Of a stretch of DNA of 64,000 nt, positions 1 through 12,640 are shown piece by piece; the first letter of the stretch is position 1; each line of letters opens with the position of its first letter. The translations under genes were made by a program, and so were the position numbers. The DNA comes from Liolophura sinensis. Its lineage: Eukaryota > Mollusca > Polyplacophora > Chitonida > Chitonidae. The stretch covers positions 56,037,187-56,101,186 of the forward strand of contig NC_088301.1 in the NCBI RefSeq assembly GCF_032854445.1, read 5' to 3'. Below the pieces are notes generated by a model. That model was not told the origin of the DNA. It was given only the letters and a program-made list of their open reading frames with translations, and searched no databases.

Positions 1-161
1 ACCTTTCTTAGTCTAAAGTAAACAGAGGCCTCCGCTGGCTATCATTTTCCACTGGCGTATCAGGCATGCGTCTTGGATGATCAGCAACCGGTTTTAATGC
101 TTAGATGTATAACAACGCTTTATAAGCAGTTTTTGTTCTACAGCTTCAACCAAGATCCATC
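1..161 (+). promoter_or_regulatory. 5' flank and leader of the IgGFc-binding-like gene
   Basis: A TATA-like TATAAG lies at 121-126, about 36 bases before the chosen ATG, which would leave only a very short leader. The in-frame stop at 123-125 makes the ATG at 162 the first start in this frame. A pyrimidine-rich stretch ending in AG at 142-143 could instead be a splice acceptor, in which case the true first exon lies outside the window and 144-161 would be leader or coding. I cannot choose between the two from sequence alone. Confidence 0.3.
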
Positions 162-1530
162 ATGGGTGTTCATCAACCAGCGATGATTCTTATGTGTTTG
201 CCTTTCACATTTTCAGTGGTGGTAGAGAGCAAAGGGGAATTTGATTACCTGGCCGTGTTTCTGCCTCAAGACGAGAGCGCACGTTTTGGAGGGTTCAATT
301 TACTGGAAATCTCTGCAAAGCAGGACACCGTCGTTTTCATAGAAGTGCCGTACCTGAATTTACGGGACACATACACGATTTACGCTGGCAAACCCAAAAC
401 GTTCTCCTATCCGAATAGACTGCGGACAGCCCTACAGGAATTTCACTCCAAAAAGGCAGTCCACATCCGATCGTCACGACGCGTGACAATAAAAGGTATG
501 AATGCCTTGGCGACGTCAGCTGACAGTTTTCTGGCCCTCCCTATTACTCAGGACTTTACACACTTTAGGACAATTTCTTATACTCAGTCAAACGTGATCC
601 CACGATGTGTACTAACAATCACTTCTTTGCTAGGAAAGAACAGTGTTAACATCGCCTCCACAAGACAGGCATTTTTCCGCTACAGGGAACGCTATTACAG
701 GAATGGAGAAACGTTGCGAATCAAACTGGATGGCCTGGAAGTAGTCCAGGTGGAAAGTTATGACGTCACCGGGCTGCTCGTGACGTCGTACACTCCTGTG
801 GCCGTGTATTCCGGGTGTAACTGTGTATCGGTTCCACGATTCTCTAGGGACTGTGATCACATCGTAGAACAAATGCCCCCACTTACCACATGGGGTACTG
901 AGTTTGTGTCTGGTGCCATAACTCCCAGACAAAGCGGAGAAATTTTCCGGGTGTTGTCTTCGTGCAACGCAACACAGTTGCGGGTAAACGGTCACGGTTA
1001 TGGCGCGGTCAACGAAGGCGAATTCCTTGAGTTTAAAAGTAAAGCTCTGGATGTTACAAGAATAGAGTGCAGCAATCCGTGCCTTGTGGCTCTGTTTATC
1101 CAGGGAAACTCAGTGGATAACAGGGCTGGCGATCCAGCCATGACAGTTTTGCCGCACACGGGACAATGGGTGTCCTCAGTTAGCGTATCCTGGAGTATAC
1201 ACGAGGAGAGACAAACAGAGGTCTCGCGGATACTGAGCCCTATGACCCATTATGTGATGGTGATAACGAAGTCTGCTCACAAGGCAGGGATTCTAATGGA
1301 CGGCAAAGTTCTTGGGACTGGGCGGAGGTGGACGGGAATCCCCAACACGAATTATTCAGTGTCAGTCTTTCTGCAAGATCTTGGAAAACATCAAATACAA
1401 CATATTAATCCTCGTATAAAGTTTGGACTAATCTCATATGGACTTGGTGCCGGGGTGTCCTACGCTCACCCAGGAGACTTGGACTTGGAACCTAACCCTG
1501 CCCGAGGCTGTAAAATAACCAACATTCCAG
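162..1530 (+). CDS. Exon 1 of a four-exon IgGFc-binding-protein-like membrane protein
   Basis: The exons 162-1530, 2571-2639, 3824-3893 and 4080-4266 join in one frame to give 564 residues. Exon 1 encodes residues 1-456 and the first base of codon 457. Residues 1 to about 22 are hydrophobic after a short polar start and look like a signal peptide. The rest matches the N-terminal domain of IgGFc-binding proteins, extracellular proteins linked to mucus and immunity in animals. The best anchor is around residues 224-250: paired cysteines, CDHIVEQMPP from C231 and the TWGTEFV stretch with W244, followed later by GDPAMTVLP. Possible N-glycosylation sites are N269 (NAT) and N397 (NYS). The exon ends at a perfect CAG|GTAAGT donor in phase 1. 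The unspliced frame would continue to a stop at about 1596, but that tail is intron. The ligand is unknown, and IgG itself is not expected in an invertebrate. Confidence 0.85.
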
Positions 1531-2570
1531 GTAAGTTGAACAGTTTTCTCAGGTCTATTGTCTATTGCATTCAGTTTGGTTCAGCTGATTTAATGTAGTA
1601 AGTTCTCTCATAAAACTCTATCATGGAATAAACGTGCGAGTTCCTGCCAGATAAAAACAACTGACTTAATATGTTGATACAGTGATAATCCGAAATACTT
1701 CTCTCAAATACAAGTCAGACAGGTATCAGTGTAGCAACACTGAATAAATCGTAGACGTGTGGCCACGGCAATCCGGGAGTCAACACTCCAAGTATGCAGT
1801 GTCTAAATGCTGTCGACGTGCTGCCAAGGAAAATTTTTTACAAGCCACATAATTTTTCTATAGCAAAGAAAGGATGACACAACCCTTAAACATCTTAAAA
1901 CATTCATCATGCTGTCTAAAAGGAATATTGTAAAGGAGGCACTTGACATCCTACTTGCATTATACTCGCACAATGCGAATCTCTCTTTTTTGTTTTGCTA
2001 AATGTTCAAAGTAAATAATATCATATTTTGAGTCTCTGATTTGTGCAGTTAAAACAGCACACAAACGCCAGCCCTTCACTATTCATGCACCTGTGCCAGA
2101 AAAACGTATTTCAACTAAAGCAATGTTGACAACATGGCTATCAGGGAAATACAAATACAATAAATTTGTATTTGGTTTCATAGTTACTGTTCTTAATTAC
2201 AAGGAGAGGTGGACATTATATTTTTACACTTGGTTGAAAGCAATTAGATATATCTATGAGACATTAAATGCTGTGTCAAATATCATCAGTCTCATATTGT
2301 GCATTAGCAAATTCTTGAGTATGACGTTAAAAAAATAACAAAAAAAAAATAAAAACTTGACTACGGTATCTCACGGAAGTCTCCTATAGTTGACGGATGA
2401 TTTATGTCCAGTCATGTAATGATCTTAATGCTAGTCACTAGAGTTTACCGGACATCAATAGTTTGTGTATATATTGTGTATAATACTTCATAGATTCGTA
2501 TAGAACTATTCCTGTTCGTGAAGATTCTAATTAATTTGTCTTTCCTTTGTTTACTTTCGACTTTCGACAG
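1531..2570 (+). other. Intron 1 (1,040 bp)
   Basis: Starts GTAAGT and ends with a pyrimidine-rich tract and CGACAG. Its interior is AT-rich. The 81-codon open frame at 2093-2338 has no recognisable domain and I treat it as chance. No repeat family is evident. Confidence 0.75.
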
Positions 2571-2639
2571 GGCCAGCCGATCTCCGCAGTGAAACTTTGC
2601 CAGATGTGGAGGTGCAGCGTTATGATAACTTGCCTGTAG
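2571..2639 (+). CDS. Exon 2: juxtamembrane linker of the IgGFc-binding-like protein
   Basis: A 69-base phase 1-1 exon encoding residues 457-479, a polar acidic linker reading GPADLRSETLPDVEVQRYDN and then LPV. It joins exon 1 without breaking the frame and sits between the extracellular domain and the membrane helix. The acceptor is CGACAG and the donor is GTAG|GTGAGT. Being a multiple of three and symmetric in phase, it could be skipped in an alternative transcript without disturbing the rest of the protein. Confidence 0.7.
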   Translation, partial: GQPISAVKLCQMWRCSVMITCL

Positions 2640-3823
2640 GTGAGTATGTCTAGAATAAACAAGGGCTGCTGTTGCTGCCGACTCGTACGAGGTGCCTTTC
2701 GTCGAACCTGACGTATTGCGGGATGGGCTCCAGGACCAAACCACGGTATATAGTGTCAGGGTATCAAATATTTATGGTGTGCTGTGGGCGCCGAGCCCGA
2801 CTGAACTCTCCTGGAGCGCATTCCTTCACATGAGTAATGCACTGAAGAATAATGATAATAAAAAACACACCCACCCTTTACTCTTATCTAATCGGCACTG
2901 AATTTTTATGTCTACAAATCTGGTTTTAAATCTGTGTGATAATCTGCCATACTAGTATGTAGAAGCCACAGTGAAACCCATAATCCTCTAAAAGGCTACA
3001 GACAAGTAATAAATAGTTTAGGTTAGTTAAAAATTTGATGGTAATTATGATTTATTTTGATGATAACTCCATCCTGATGATGTGCATGCGCGACAAGGCT
3101 ATATATGTAAGACAAAAGAAAAAACTCAATACATTGCAAACATCATACAATAAAGTACATTAAATAGCTACTGACATGCTAAATTCGGCGGTATTTTGTG
3201 ATTAAATTTGTCTTGAAGGTTTTGAAGGTTTGCATAGACACACCAGTCCATATTTCATGACATAATTATGGTATCACAAACTGGGCAAGTGACAAAAATG
3301 CATCCTGTAAACTACTGGTTTACAAATGAGGTCAAAATTTGATCTTGACTCACTGCATAGGCATATTGCTCAACCCTTCGCTCATTTCAAACGCTCACCA
3401 GTGCTTGTGAGCTGCTGTAATATTTTCGGTAAATATTCTAACTTATGCATTACCCCATTTATATAGAATCACTGTGTGTATATAGTGTCAGCAGAAGTTC
3501 CATTCAGTGATGTATCCCCATTGGTGTAGCATTACGTTGTTGGCCGACAACATCTCACTTGTACTTCAGTCCTCAGATCTGAGAACCATTTGTTGTTTGA
3601 CCCTTGACATAAAAGAAATGCCAAGAACCGAAAAAACTGAAAGGCTTTACCATGTGTCGCAGTGTATTGTTTGTTTAGCTGATTTTCCACACCCTTTGAT
3701 GCTCAAACTGTTTATTTTATTGATGTTTAACCCTTCACAATATTACATGCAGATGTGAAATGGTAGGCCTATTGTTCAGAGTTGACGAGATTATGTGTAA
3801 CTGTTTAATTTCTGTTTCAACAG
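2640..3823 (+). other. Intron 2 (1,184 bp)
   Basis: Begins GTGAGT and ends TTTCAACAG. Short open frames inside it (2692-2901, 3507-3758) show no domain and no codon pattern that I can support. No repeats are recognised. Confidence 0.7.
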
Positions 3824-3893
3824 TGATTTCGTTGGCATGCCTCTGTGTGGTACTTGTGGCGATCATGATTTTCTCCGTGAAAATTATTCTCAG
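3824..3893 (+). CDS. Exon 3: transmembrane helix of the IgGFc-binding-like protein
   Basis: A 70-base exon encoding residues 480-502, almost entirely hydrophobic: VISLACLCVVLVAIMIFSVK and then IIL. This is a classical single-pass transmembrane segment followed by the basic cluster RLRR that begins exon 4, giving a type I orientation with the N-terminal domain outside. The acceptor is TTTCAACAG and the donor is CAG|GTAAGG. The exon corresponds closely to the membrane segment. Skipping it would shift the frame of exon 4. Confidence 0.8.
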
Positions 3894-4079
3894 GTAAGGC
3901 AACCCCTCTATTATTAGATAATTCTGACACAAGAAGCAACTTCCGTCAATTTGTGACGGTAATTTGACAATGTTTTGATAAAACGAAATAGTCTATCTGA
4001 ATTTTAAAAAGGAATTCTTTAAGATTAGGTGGTGTAAATAAGATTGTTTTATTATTTTTTCCATTTCAATTCTTTGTAG
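3894..4079 (+). other. Intron 3 (186 bp)
   Basis: A short intron with a GTAAGG donor and a T-rich acceptor tract ending TTTGTAG. Nothing else is seen. Confidence 0.75.
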
Positions 4080-4266
4080 ATTAAGAAGAAGCGTTCTTCA
4101 ACTTCAACGACAAGAAAAAATCATCATCGTGCCCAGATCGAACCGTGCATTTCAACCGACGATTGACAGAAACGTTTCAACTGCCCCATATAATGGAAGC
4201 AGAGGCGTAAATGACAGGCTCCCAGTAACCCCGCCTCCATATATTGAAATACTGGACGACCCTTGA
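4080..4266 (+). CDS. Exon 4: cytoplasmic tail with PPPY motif
   Basis: Encodes residues 503-564 and the TGA stop at 4264-4266. The tail opens with the basic RLRR stop-transfer cluster, passes through a charged QLQRQEK segment, and ends TPPPYIEILDDP. Residues 554-557 form a PPxY motif, known in other proteins to bind WW domains such as those of NEDD4-family ubiquitin ligases. A role in receptor turnover is therefore possible but inferred. The tyrosines (Y520s region and Y557) could also be phosphorylated. The acceptor is TTTGTAG. No AATAAA signal is visible within several hundred bases downstream, so the 3' end of the transcript is undefined. Confidence 0.78.
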
Positions 4267-5740
4267 CCTCTACAGCGCATGCCATCTTGTCGTCCTGCTG
4301 GTGCGTGCATGAGTTTAATCTGGGTCATGGCTGCAAGGTGTAACCGATGAGAGCTATTTCATCGGAATGTAAATTACCTATACGGATCATATTACTACCC
4401 CCTGAATATTTTCTTGCTATGACACGAGGTGGTAGGAGTAAACCAAACCAAGTTGAGAATTCTTGGTGAGAATTCTGGTAGGAGCCTACCAGCTTTATTT
4501 TGCTGCGTGGTTGCAGCTTTAATGGATCTACGCAGTTCAAGTGCGAAGGAAGAAAATATTTACGGACTGTGATAGAAAGCTATTATTTGATATTTTAAAA
4601 CAATTCATATGTGACATTACTGGCCAATATCGTTTTCGGATAATAAGATCTCATACCCATTTGAAAGATGAGGCGTATGTTTTCTTCCTCCATGGACTAC
4701 AGCAGATATGAGAGAGGAGTGAAAGCGCAAGCAGACGACTTGAAATGTCGTCAACAACCACAGCTTTCTGTATGCTAATGATTACGACATTTTCCGGACA
4801 AGCAATTCCGACTTACGCTTCATCCAGAGCAGAACATAGTGATTGAATCCTGTAGGTCCTACACTGAACCCGAGGTACCTCTTTGGCACACACCTAGTCG
4901 TTGATATTAAACTAACCCAAATTCTTGGAAGTGTGAGAAATTCTAGGAAGAGGAGAGAGATCAGTGCACCAGACTGGTTCATGGTATTCTGCGACAGATT
5001 GCCAATTTTCTATAACAATAGCAGGAAAAGCTTTATTAACTTGGAATCGAACTGTTTTTGCAACGTCCGTCTTGAATTTTCAGAGAGTAAACAACCATGA
5101 GACATGCCTTACATGATGACGTGTTTTGCACTATAAATATAATGGAATTAAGTATGTATCTATGCTTAAATGCTGTGTGAACTACAGCTTTAAACAACGA
5201 TATCATAACAAGATTTCTGCTTTTAAAAAAGTGTTTTTTTATACACTGTAGAAAACGTACTGATTTAATATTGTACACCTTGAGAGGACGGTAAATTCTA
5301 TATTAATACGGCTATAAAATCAACAAGCAGTTTAAAGTCATGTCATTCAACAAAAGCTTTTACTCTGTCCGAGAAAAAAGACTTATTTGAAGTTGCATAT
5401 TTTCGAATTCTTTCCTTCGAAGGTATATATACTGATTTGGGAACTTACTATAATCACTTACTTATTTATGACATGTATTTGTTTTGAGCTGCAAATTTAT
5501 AAACTCGCTTCAGGTGAATAGTCAACATTCTAGTATAATCCTGCTCTATTATGAAAGATAAGGCTGTTTTTTTTACTAAGGATATGCTATAGAGTAATGA
5601 ATAGGTTCTCGGCATTTATGTATGTGCTCAATTTTTCTTAGTCATCAGGTATAATTCAGTCAAAATATCGCTTGACAGTTTCCATGGAACTCCTTCATCT
5701 ACCCTTGGAGTTGGTGCTGTACATCTTTAATTATATTGAT
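4267..5740. other. Intergenic stretch without recognised genes
   Basis: AT-rich DNA holding the 3' UTR of the upstream gene and unassigned sequence. The only small structure noticed is an 18-base near-perfect inverted repeat at 4475-4492 (CTGGTAGGAGCCTACCAG), preceded by two GAGAATTC copies. Open frames of 66-85 codons here are overlapping on both strands and show no domain. Confidence 0.5.
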
Positions 5741-7060
5741 ACTGGTGTATAGCGCAAATGCGTACCGGTACGCAACATTATCAGATAACTGAACACATTT
5801 TCCCCCTAGTGTTGTAATGAAAGACAACACTGACAAAACTATACCCTTGTGCGCTTTTTCTTGGCAATATTATATCAATTTTACTGGATACATTAAATAA
5901 GGAGACGCATTGAGCAATCCATAATGATAAACCAGTGCGAAATTCCTCCGCAATATTATCTAATAGCTGACCGACATGGCGTTCTGATTTTGCCGACAGA
6001 ACACATTAATGTGCTATAGAAAAAGTAGACGTGAGGAATCGCAACTCAGCGTGAGGGGACGATCCAGGCCCATATTCGCAAGACCTATTTCCAAAACAAC
6101 TTACAACACCAGTTCTCAAAGCAATATGTGAGAAATGATATTTAAATTACAAATGAAACTGGTATCATGTAGGTGAGATCAATGATGTAGGGAAGACAGT
6201 CGATACTCCAGGCATGATATCCAGTTATTTTCCAGGTCGCACATAATTATATCAATGGCACTTTGATTGTGTCTTTTCATAACAGTAGCCAGTGTTGATG
6301 TATTTGTGTAGGTGTTTGCCCATATTTAATAAAAAATGCAATACTCATTGTAAAATTTAAGAAACTTATAGTGAATCGTTTTTGATGGTGTGTCCTTGAC
6401 TTACGGGTTGATGACGTTGATTAAAATCATCACATTTCACACAGGTTCTAACAAAAGAAACAAAGCGACATATGTTTAAACGATGGGCTGGAATCTTTGT
6501 TATGTTACTATTGAAATACGGGTAATTTACAATTTCAAAGTTGAAATCATCCCTTTAAGCCGTAAAAACGGCGTGGAAGGCAACCCTGGTATATAAGTTC
6601 AAATTAGATGCATCTCGATTCCAACGAAGCTGTATACATTTCCTTCACAGCTTTGGCAATATGGGAAATGATTAATGCTGATCAATATATACCATCGGCC
6701 TGCGCAATACTATTAGATGCCTTTAGAGATATTTTTTCGTCTCATTGCTGTGAAAGTTTTTTACTTATTTGCAGACTGTGTACAACCAATGACCAATGCA
6801 TGTGTATTGAAATGCCTGTACATTATATGAGATGAGTTTTCCAGACGTCTTATTAAGGGAAAGCACACAGTACAAAATCACAACCGCGTTCAAAATATCT
6901 ATACGCCATATCATCAGAGGCCTTTATCGAAGAGACCCTTGACAAAAAACACTCAAACACGAATTGTATAGGAAAAACACCAGACAACACCAGAACCCAC
7001 TACGATATACCTACGTAATATTATTTGGAAGAGCACACTGTTCTTTTTACTATGAATTAA
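5741..7060 (+). repeat. Degenerate left edge of satellite array A
   Basis: Scattered, strongly mutated monomers of the satellite core can be recognised at about 5752-5790, 5932-5971, 6890-6960 and 6980-7020. Examples are CCAGTGCGAAATTCCTCCGC at 5932, followed by a CAATATTATCT block, and CTACGTAATATTATTTGG near 7010. Between them (about 6000-6880) the sequence is unassigned. The 14-base perfect palindrome GCGTACCGGTACGC at 5760-5773 lies in one mutated core. Confidence 0.6.
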
Positions 7061-7370
7061 ATAATGTTAAATAATGTTGCACAGGAAAAACACACTGGAT
7101 AAAAATAGAAACCAGTACGAAAGGTCTATTACAGGTGAACACACTCACGTCTCTTTACCCCGATGGACTGCGATAAACAATGTTGCATAGGAAAAACACA
7201 CGAGACAAAATCAGAAATGCGAAATGCCTACGCAATATCATTAAACATATGAACACACTGACATCTTTTCCCCGCCGAACTGAAATAAATAATGTTAATA
7301 TAGGAAAATCACACAGGACAAAATCAGAACCCAGTGCGAAATGCCTACGCAATATTATCAAATAGATGAA

Positions 7371-8519
7371 AGCAGTTTCTTGTTCTCCCGAAGACTTGCA
7401 TTAAATAATGTTGTATAAGAAAACCCCACCGGACAAAATCAGAACCCAGTGCGAAATGCCTACGCAATATTATCAAATAGATGAAGGCCGTTTCTTGTTC
7501 TCTCGACGACTTGCATTAAATAATGTTGGATAGGAAAAATACACGGGACTAAATAAGAACCCAGTGCGAAATGCCTACGCAACATTATCGAATAGTTGAA
7601 AGCAGTTTCTTGTTCTCCCGGCGAGTTGCATTAAATAATGTTGCATAGGAAAATCACACGGGACACAATCAGAACCCAGTGCGAAATGCCTACGCAATAT
7701 TATCAAATAGATGAAGGCAGTTTCTTGTTCTCCCGGCGACTTGCATTAAATAATGTTGCATAGGAAAATCACACGGGACACAATCAGAACCCAGTGCGAA
7801 ATGCCTACGCAATATTATCAAATAGATGAAGGCAGTTTCATGTTCTCCCGACGACTTGCTTTAAATAATGTTAGATAGGAAAATCACACGGAACAAATCA
7901 GAGCTCAGTGCGAAATGCCTACGCAATATTATCAAATAGATGAAGGCAGTTTCTTGTTCTTCCAGCGAGTTGCATTAAATAATGTTGCATAGGAAAATCA
8001 CACGGGACAAAATCAGAACCCAGTGCGAAATGCCTACGCAATATTATCAAATAGATGAAGGCAGTTTCTTGTTCTCCCGAAGACTTGCATTAAATAATGT
8101 TGCATAGGAAAATCACACTGGACAAAATAAGAACCCAGTGCGAAATGCCTACGCAATATTATCAAATAGTTGAGGCCAGTTTCTTGTTCTCCCGGCGAGT
8201 TGCATTAAATAATGTTGGATAGGAATATCACACGGGACACAATCAGAACCCAGTGCGAAATGCCTACGCAATATTATCACATAGGTGAAGGTAGTTTCTT
8301 GTTCTCCCGATGACTTGCATTAAATAATGTTGCATAGGAAAAATATACGGGACAAACTCAGAACCCAGTGCGAAATGCCTACGCAATATTATCAAATAGA
8401 TGTAAGCAGTTTCTTGTTCTCCCGAAGACTTGCATTAAATAATGTTGCATAGGAAAATCACACGGGACACAATCAGAACCCAGTGCGAAATGCCTACGCA
8501 ATATTATCAAATAGATGAA
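7371..8519 (+). repeat. Higher-order repeat copy 1 in array A (1,149 bp)
   Basis: Ten monomers in fixed variant order. The diagnostic variant GTATAAGAAAACCCCACC at about 7412 recurs at about 8561, exactly 1,149 bases later, followed by the same succession of variants (GGATAGGAAAAATACACG, TTAGATAGGAAAATC, CACATAGGTGAAGG). This shows block duplication of ten units rather than simple monomer drift. Confidence 0.85.
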
Positions 8520-9668
8520 AGCAGTTTCTTTTTCTCCCGAAGACTTGCATTAAATAATGTTGTATAAGAAAACCCCACCGGACAAAATCAGAACCCAGTG
8601 CGAAATGCCTACGCAATATTATCAAATAGATGAAGGCCGTTTCTTGTTCTCTCGACGACTTGCATTAAATAATGTTGGATAGGAAAAATACACGGGACTA
8701 AATAAGAACCCAGTGCGAAATGCCTACGCAACATTATCGAATAGTTGAAAGCAGTTTCTTGTTCTCCCGGCGAGTTGCATTAAATAATGTTGCATAGGAA
8801 AATCACACGGGACAAAATCAGAACCCAGTGCGAAATGCCTACGCAATATTATCAAATAGATGAAGGCAGTTTCTTGTTCTCCCGGCGACTTGCATTAAAT
8901 AATGTTGCATAGGAAAATCACACGGGACACAATCAGAACCCAGTGCGAAATGCCTACGCAATATTATCAAATAGATGAAGGCAGTTTCATGTTCTCCCGA
9001 CGACTTGCTTTAAATAATGTTAGATAGGAAAATCACACGGAACAAATCAGAGCTCAGTGCGAAATGCCTACGCAATATTATCAAATAGATGAAGGCAGTT
9101 TCTTGTTCTTCCAGCGAGTTGCATTAAATAATGTTGCACAGGAAAATCACACGGGACAAAATCAGAACCCAGTGCGAAATGCCTACGCAATATTATCAAA
9201 TAGATGAAGGCAGTTTCTTGTTCTCCCGATGACTTGCATTAAATAATGTTGCATAGGAAAATCACACTGGACAAAATCAGAACCCAGTGCGAAATGCCTA
9301 CGCAATATTATCAAATAGTTGAGGCCAGTTTCTTGTTCTCCCGGCGAGTTGCATTAAATAAGGTTGGATAGGAAAATCACACGGGACACAATCAGAACCC
9401 AGTGCGAAATGCCTACGCAATATTATCACATAGGTGAAGGCAGTTTCTTGTTCTCCCGATGACTTGCATTAAATAATGTTGCATAGGAAAAATATACGGG
9501 ACAAAATCAGAACCCAGTGCGAAATGCCTACGCAATATTATCAAATAGATGTAAGCAGTTTCTTGTTCTCCCGGCGACTTGCATTAAATAATGTTGGATA
9601 GGAAAATCACACTGGACACAATCAAAACCCAGTGCGAAATGCCTACGCAATATTATCAAAAAGATGAA
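8520..9668 (+). repeat. Higher-order repeat copy 2 in array A (1,149 bp)
   Basis: Second copy of the ten-monomer block, directly adjacent to the first and differing by a few substitutions (for example ATAAGG against ATAATG near 9360). A partial third copy of the variant order follows at about 9780-9960, about seven monomers on from its counterpart in copy 2. After that the regular order is lost. Confidence 0.85.
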
Positions 9669-12640
9669 GGCAGTTTCTTGTTCTCCCGACGACTTGCATT
9701 AAATAATGGTACATAGGAAAAATATACGGGACTATATCAGAACCCAGTGCGAAATGCCTACGCAACATTATCAGACAGATGAAGGCAGTTTCATGTTCTC
9801 CCGACGACTTGCATTAAATAATGTTAGATATGAAAATCACACGGAACAAATCAGAACTCAGTGCGAAATGCCTACGCAATATTATCAAATAGATGAAGGC
9901 AGTTTCTTGTTCTTCCGGCGAGTTGCATTAAATAATGTTGCATAGGAAAATCACACTGGGCAAAATCAGAACCCAGTGCGAAATGCCTACGCAATATTAT
10001 CAAATAGATGAAGGCAGTTTCTTGTTCTCCCGACGACTTGCATTAAATAATGTTGCATAGGAAAATCACACGGGACAAAATAAGAACCCAGTGCGAAATG
10101 CCTACGCAATATTATCAAATAGTTGAGGCAAGTTTCTTGTTCTCCCGGCGAGTTGCATTAAATAATGTTGGATAGGAAAATCACACGGGACAAAATCAGA
10201 ACCCAGTGCGAAATGCCTACGCAATATTATCAAATAGTTGAGGGCAGTTTCTTGTTCTCCCGGCGAGTTGCATTAATTAAGGTTGGATAGGAAAATCACA
10301 CGGGACAAAATCAGAACCCAGTGCGAAATGCCTACGCAATATTATCAAATAGATGAAGGCAGTTTCTTGTTCTCCCGATGACTTGCATTAAATAATGTTG
10401 GATAGGAAAATCACACTGGGCAAAATCAGAACCCAGTGCGAAATACCTACGCAATATTATCAGACAGATGAAAGCAGTTTCTTGTTCTCCCAACGACATG
10501 CAGTAAATAATGTTGTATAGGAAAACCCCACCGGACAAAATCAGAACCCAGGGCAAAATGCCTACACAATATTATAAAACAGGTGAAGGCAGTTTCTTGT
10601 TCTCCCGACGACTTGCATTAAATAATGTTGCACAGGAAAATCACACGGGACAAAATCAGAGCTCAGTGCGAAATGCCTACGCAATATTATCAAATAGATG
10701 AAGGCAGTTTCTTGTTCTCCCGACAAGTTGCATGAAATAATGTTGGATAGGAATATCACACGGAACAAAATCAGAACCCATTGCGAAATGCCTACGCAAT
10801 ATTATCAAATAGATGAAGGCAGTTTCTTGTTCTCCCGGTGAGTTGCATTAAATAATGTTAGATAGGAAAACCCCACTGGACAAAATCAGAACCCAGTGCG
10901 AAATGCCTACGCAATATTATCGAATAGTTAAGGGAAATTTCTTGTTCCTCCGGCGACTTGCATTAAATAATGTTGCATAGGAAATCACACTGGGCAAAAT
11001 CAGAACCCAGTGCGAAATGCCTACGCAATATTATCAAATAGATGAAAGCAGTTTCTTGTTCTCCCGAAGACTTGCATTAAATAATGTTGGATAGAAAAAT
11101 CACACGGGACAAAATCAGAACCCAGTGCGAAATGCCTACGCAATATTATCAAATAGATGAAGGCAGTTTCTTGTTCTCCCGACGACTTGCATTAAATAAT
11201 TTTGGATAGGAAAATCACACTGGACAAAATCAGGACCCAGTGCGAAATGCCTACGCAATATTATCAAATAGATGAAGGCAGTTTCTTGTTCTCCCGACGA
11301 CTTGCATTAAATAATGTTGGATAGGAAAAATACACGGGACAAAATCAGAACCCAGTGCGAAATGCCTACGCAACATTATCAAACAGATGAAGGCAGTTTC
11401 TTGTTCTCCCGAAGACTTGCATTAAATAATGTTGGATAGGAAAATCACACTGGACAAAATCAGAACCCAGTGCGAAATGTCTACGCAATATTATCGAATA
11501 GATGTTGGCAGTTTCTTGTTCTCCCGGCGATTTGCATTAAATAATGTTGCATAGGAAAATCACACTGGACAAAATCAGAACCCAGTGCGAAATGCCTACG
11601 CAACATTATCAAACAGATGAAGGCAGTTTCATGTTCTCCCGAAGACTTGCATTAAATGATGTTGCATAGGAAAATCACACGAGACAAAATCAGAGCTCAG
11701 TGCGAAATGCCTACGCAATATTATCAAATAGATGAAGGCAGTTTCTTGTTCTCCCGAGGACTTGCATTAAATAATGTTGGATAGGAAAAATACACGGGAC
11801 AAAATCAGAACCCAGTGCGAAATGCCTACGCAACATTATCAAACAGATGAAGGCAGTTTCTTGTTCTCCCGAAGACTTGCATTAAATAATGTTGCATAGG
11901 AAAATCACACGGGACAAAATCAGAACTCAGTGCGAAATGCCTACGCAATATTATCAAATAGATGAAAGCAGTTTCTTGTTCTCCCGACGACTTGCATGAA
12001 ATTATGTTGGATAGGGAAACCCCGCGGGACAAAATCAGAACCCAGTGCGAAGTGCCTACGCAATATTATTAAATAGGTGAAGGCAGTTTCTTGTTCTCCC
12101 GGCGACTTCATTAAATAATGTTGCATAGGAAAATCACACTGGACAATATCAGAACCCAATGTGAAATGCCTACGCAATATTATCAAATAGTTGAGGGCAG
12201 TTTCTTGTTCTCCCGACGAGTTGCATTAAATAATGTTGCATAGGAAAATCACACTGGGCAAAATCAGAACCCAGTGCGAAATGCCTACGCAATATTATGG
12301 AATAGGTGAAAGCAGTTTCTTGTTCTCCCGGCGACTTGCATGAAATAATGTTGCATAATAAAATCACACTGGACAAACTCAGAACCCAGTGTGAAGTGCC
12401 TACGCAATATCATCAAATAGATGAAGGCAGTTTCTTGTTCTCCCGGCGAGTTGCATTAAATAATGTTGCACAGGAAAATCACACGGGACAAAATCAGAAC
12501 CCAGTGCGAAATGCCTACGCAATTATATCAAGTAGATGAAGGCAGTTTCTTGTTCTCTCGGCGAATTGCATTAAATAATGCCGCTACGAAAAACACGCGA
12601 GACAAAATTAGAACGCAGTGCAATGTTTCTACACAATATT

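Larger units (their letters stand above)
7061..12640 (+). repeat. Satellite array A, about 115-bp monomers
   Basis: Roughly 48 head-to-tail monomers. The start-to-start distance is exactly 115 bases between 7681 and 7796. Each unit reads core (AATAATGTTGCATAGG, then CACACGGGA, a loop, CCCAGTGCG, AAATGCCTACGCAATATTATC) and a linker that includes GATGAAGGCAGTTTCTTG and TCTCCCG. Linker variants (GACGAC, GGCGAG, GAAGAC) mix along the array. Monomers are most alike in the middle and decay at both edges. Short open frames on both strands here are repeat translations, not genes. Confidence 0.95.

Noticed and set aside
630-995. 121-codon minus-strand frame inside exon 1
   Set aside because: It is a shadow of the well-supported plus-strand domain.
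7061-12640. Regular repeats considered as a CRISPR array
   Set aside because: Monomers are 115-135 bp and repeat along their whole length, with no unique spacers, no cas genes and clear eukaryotic context.
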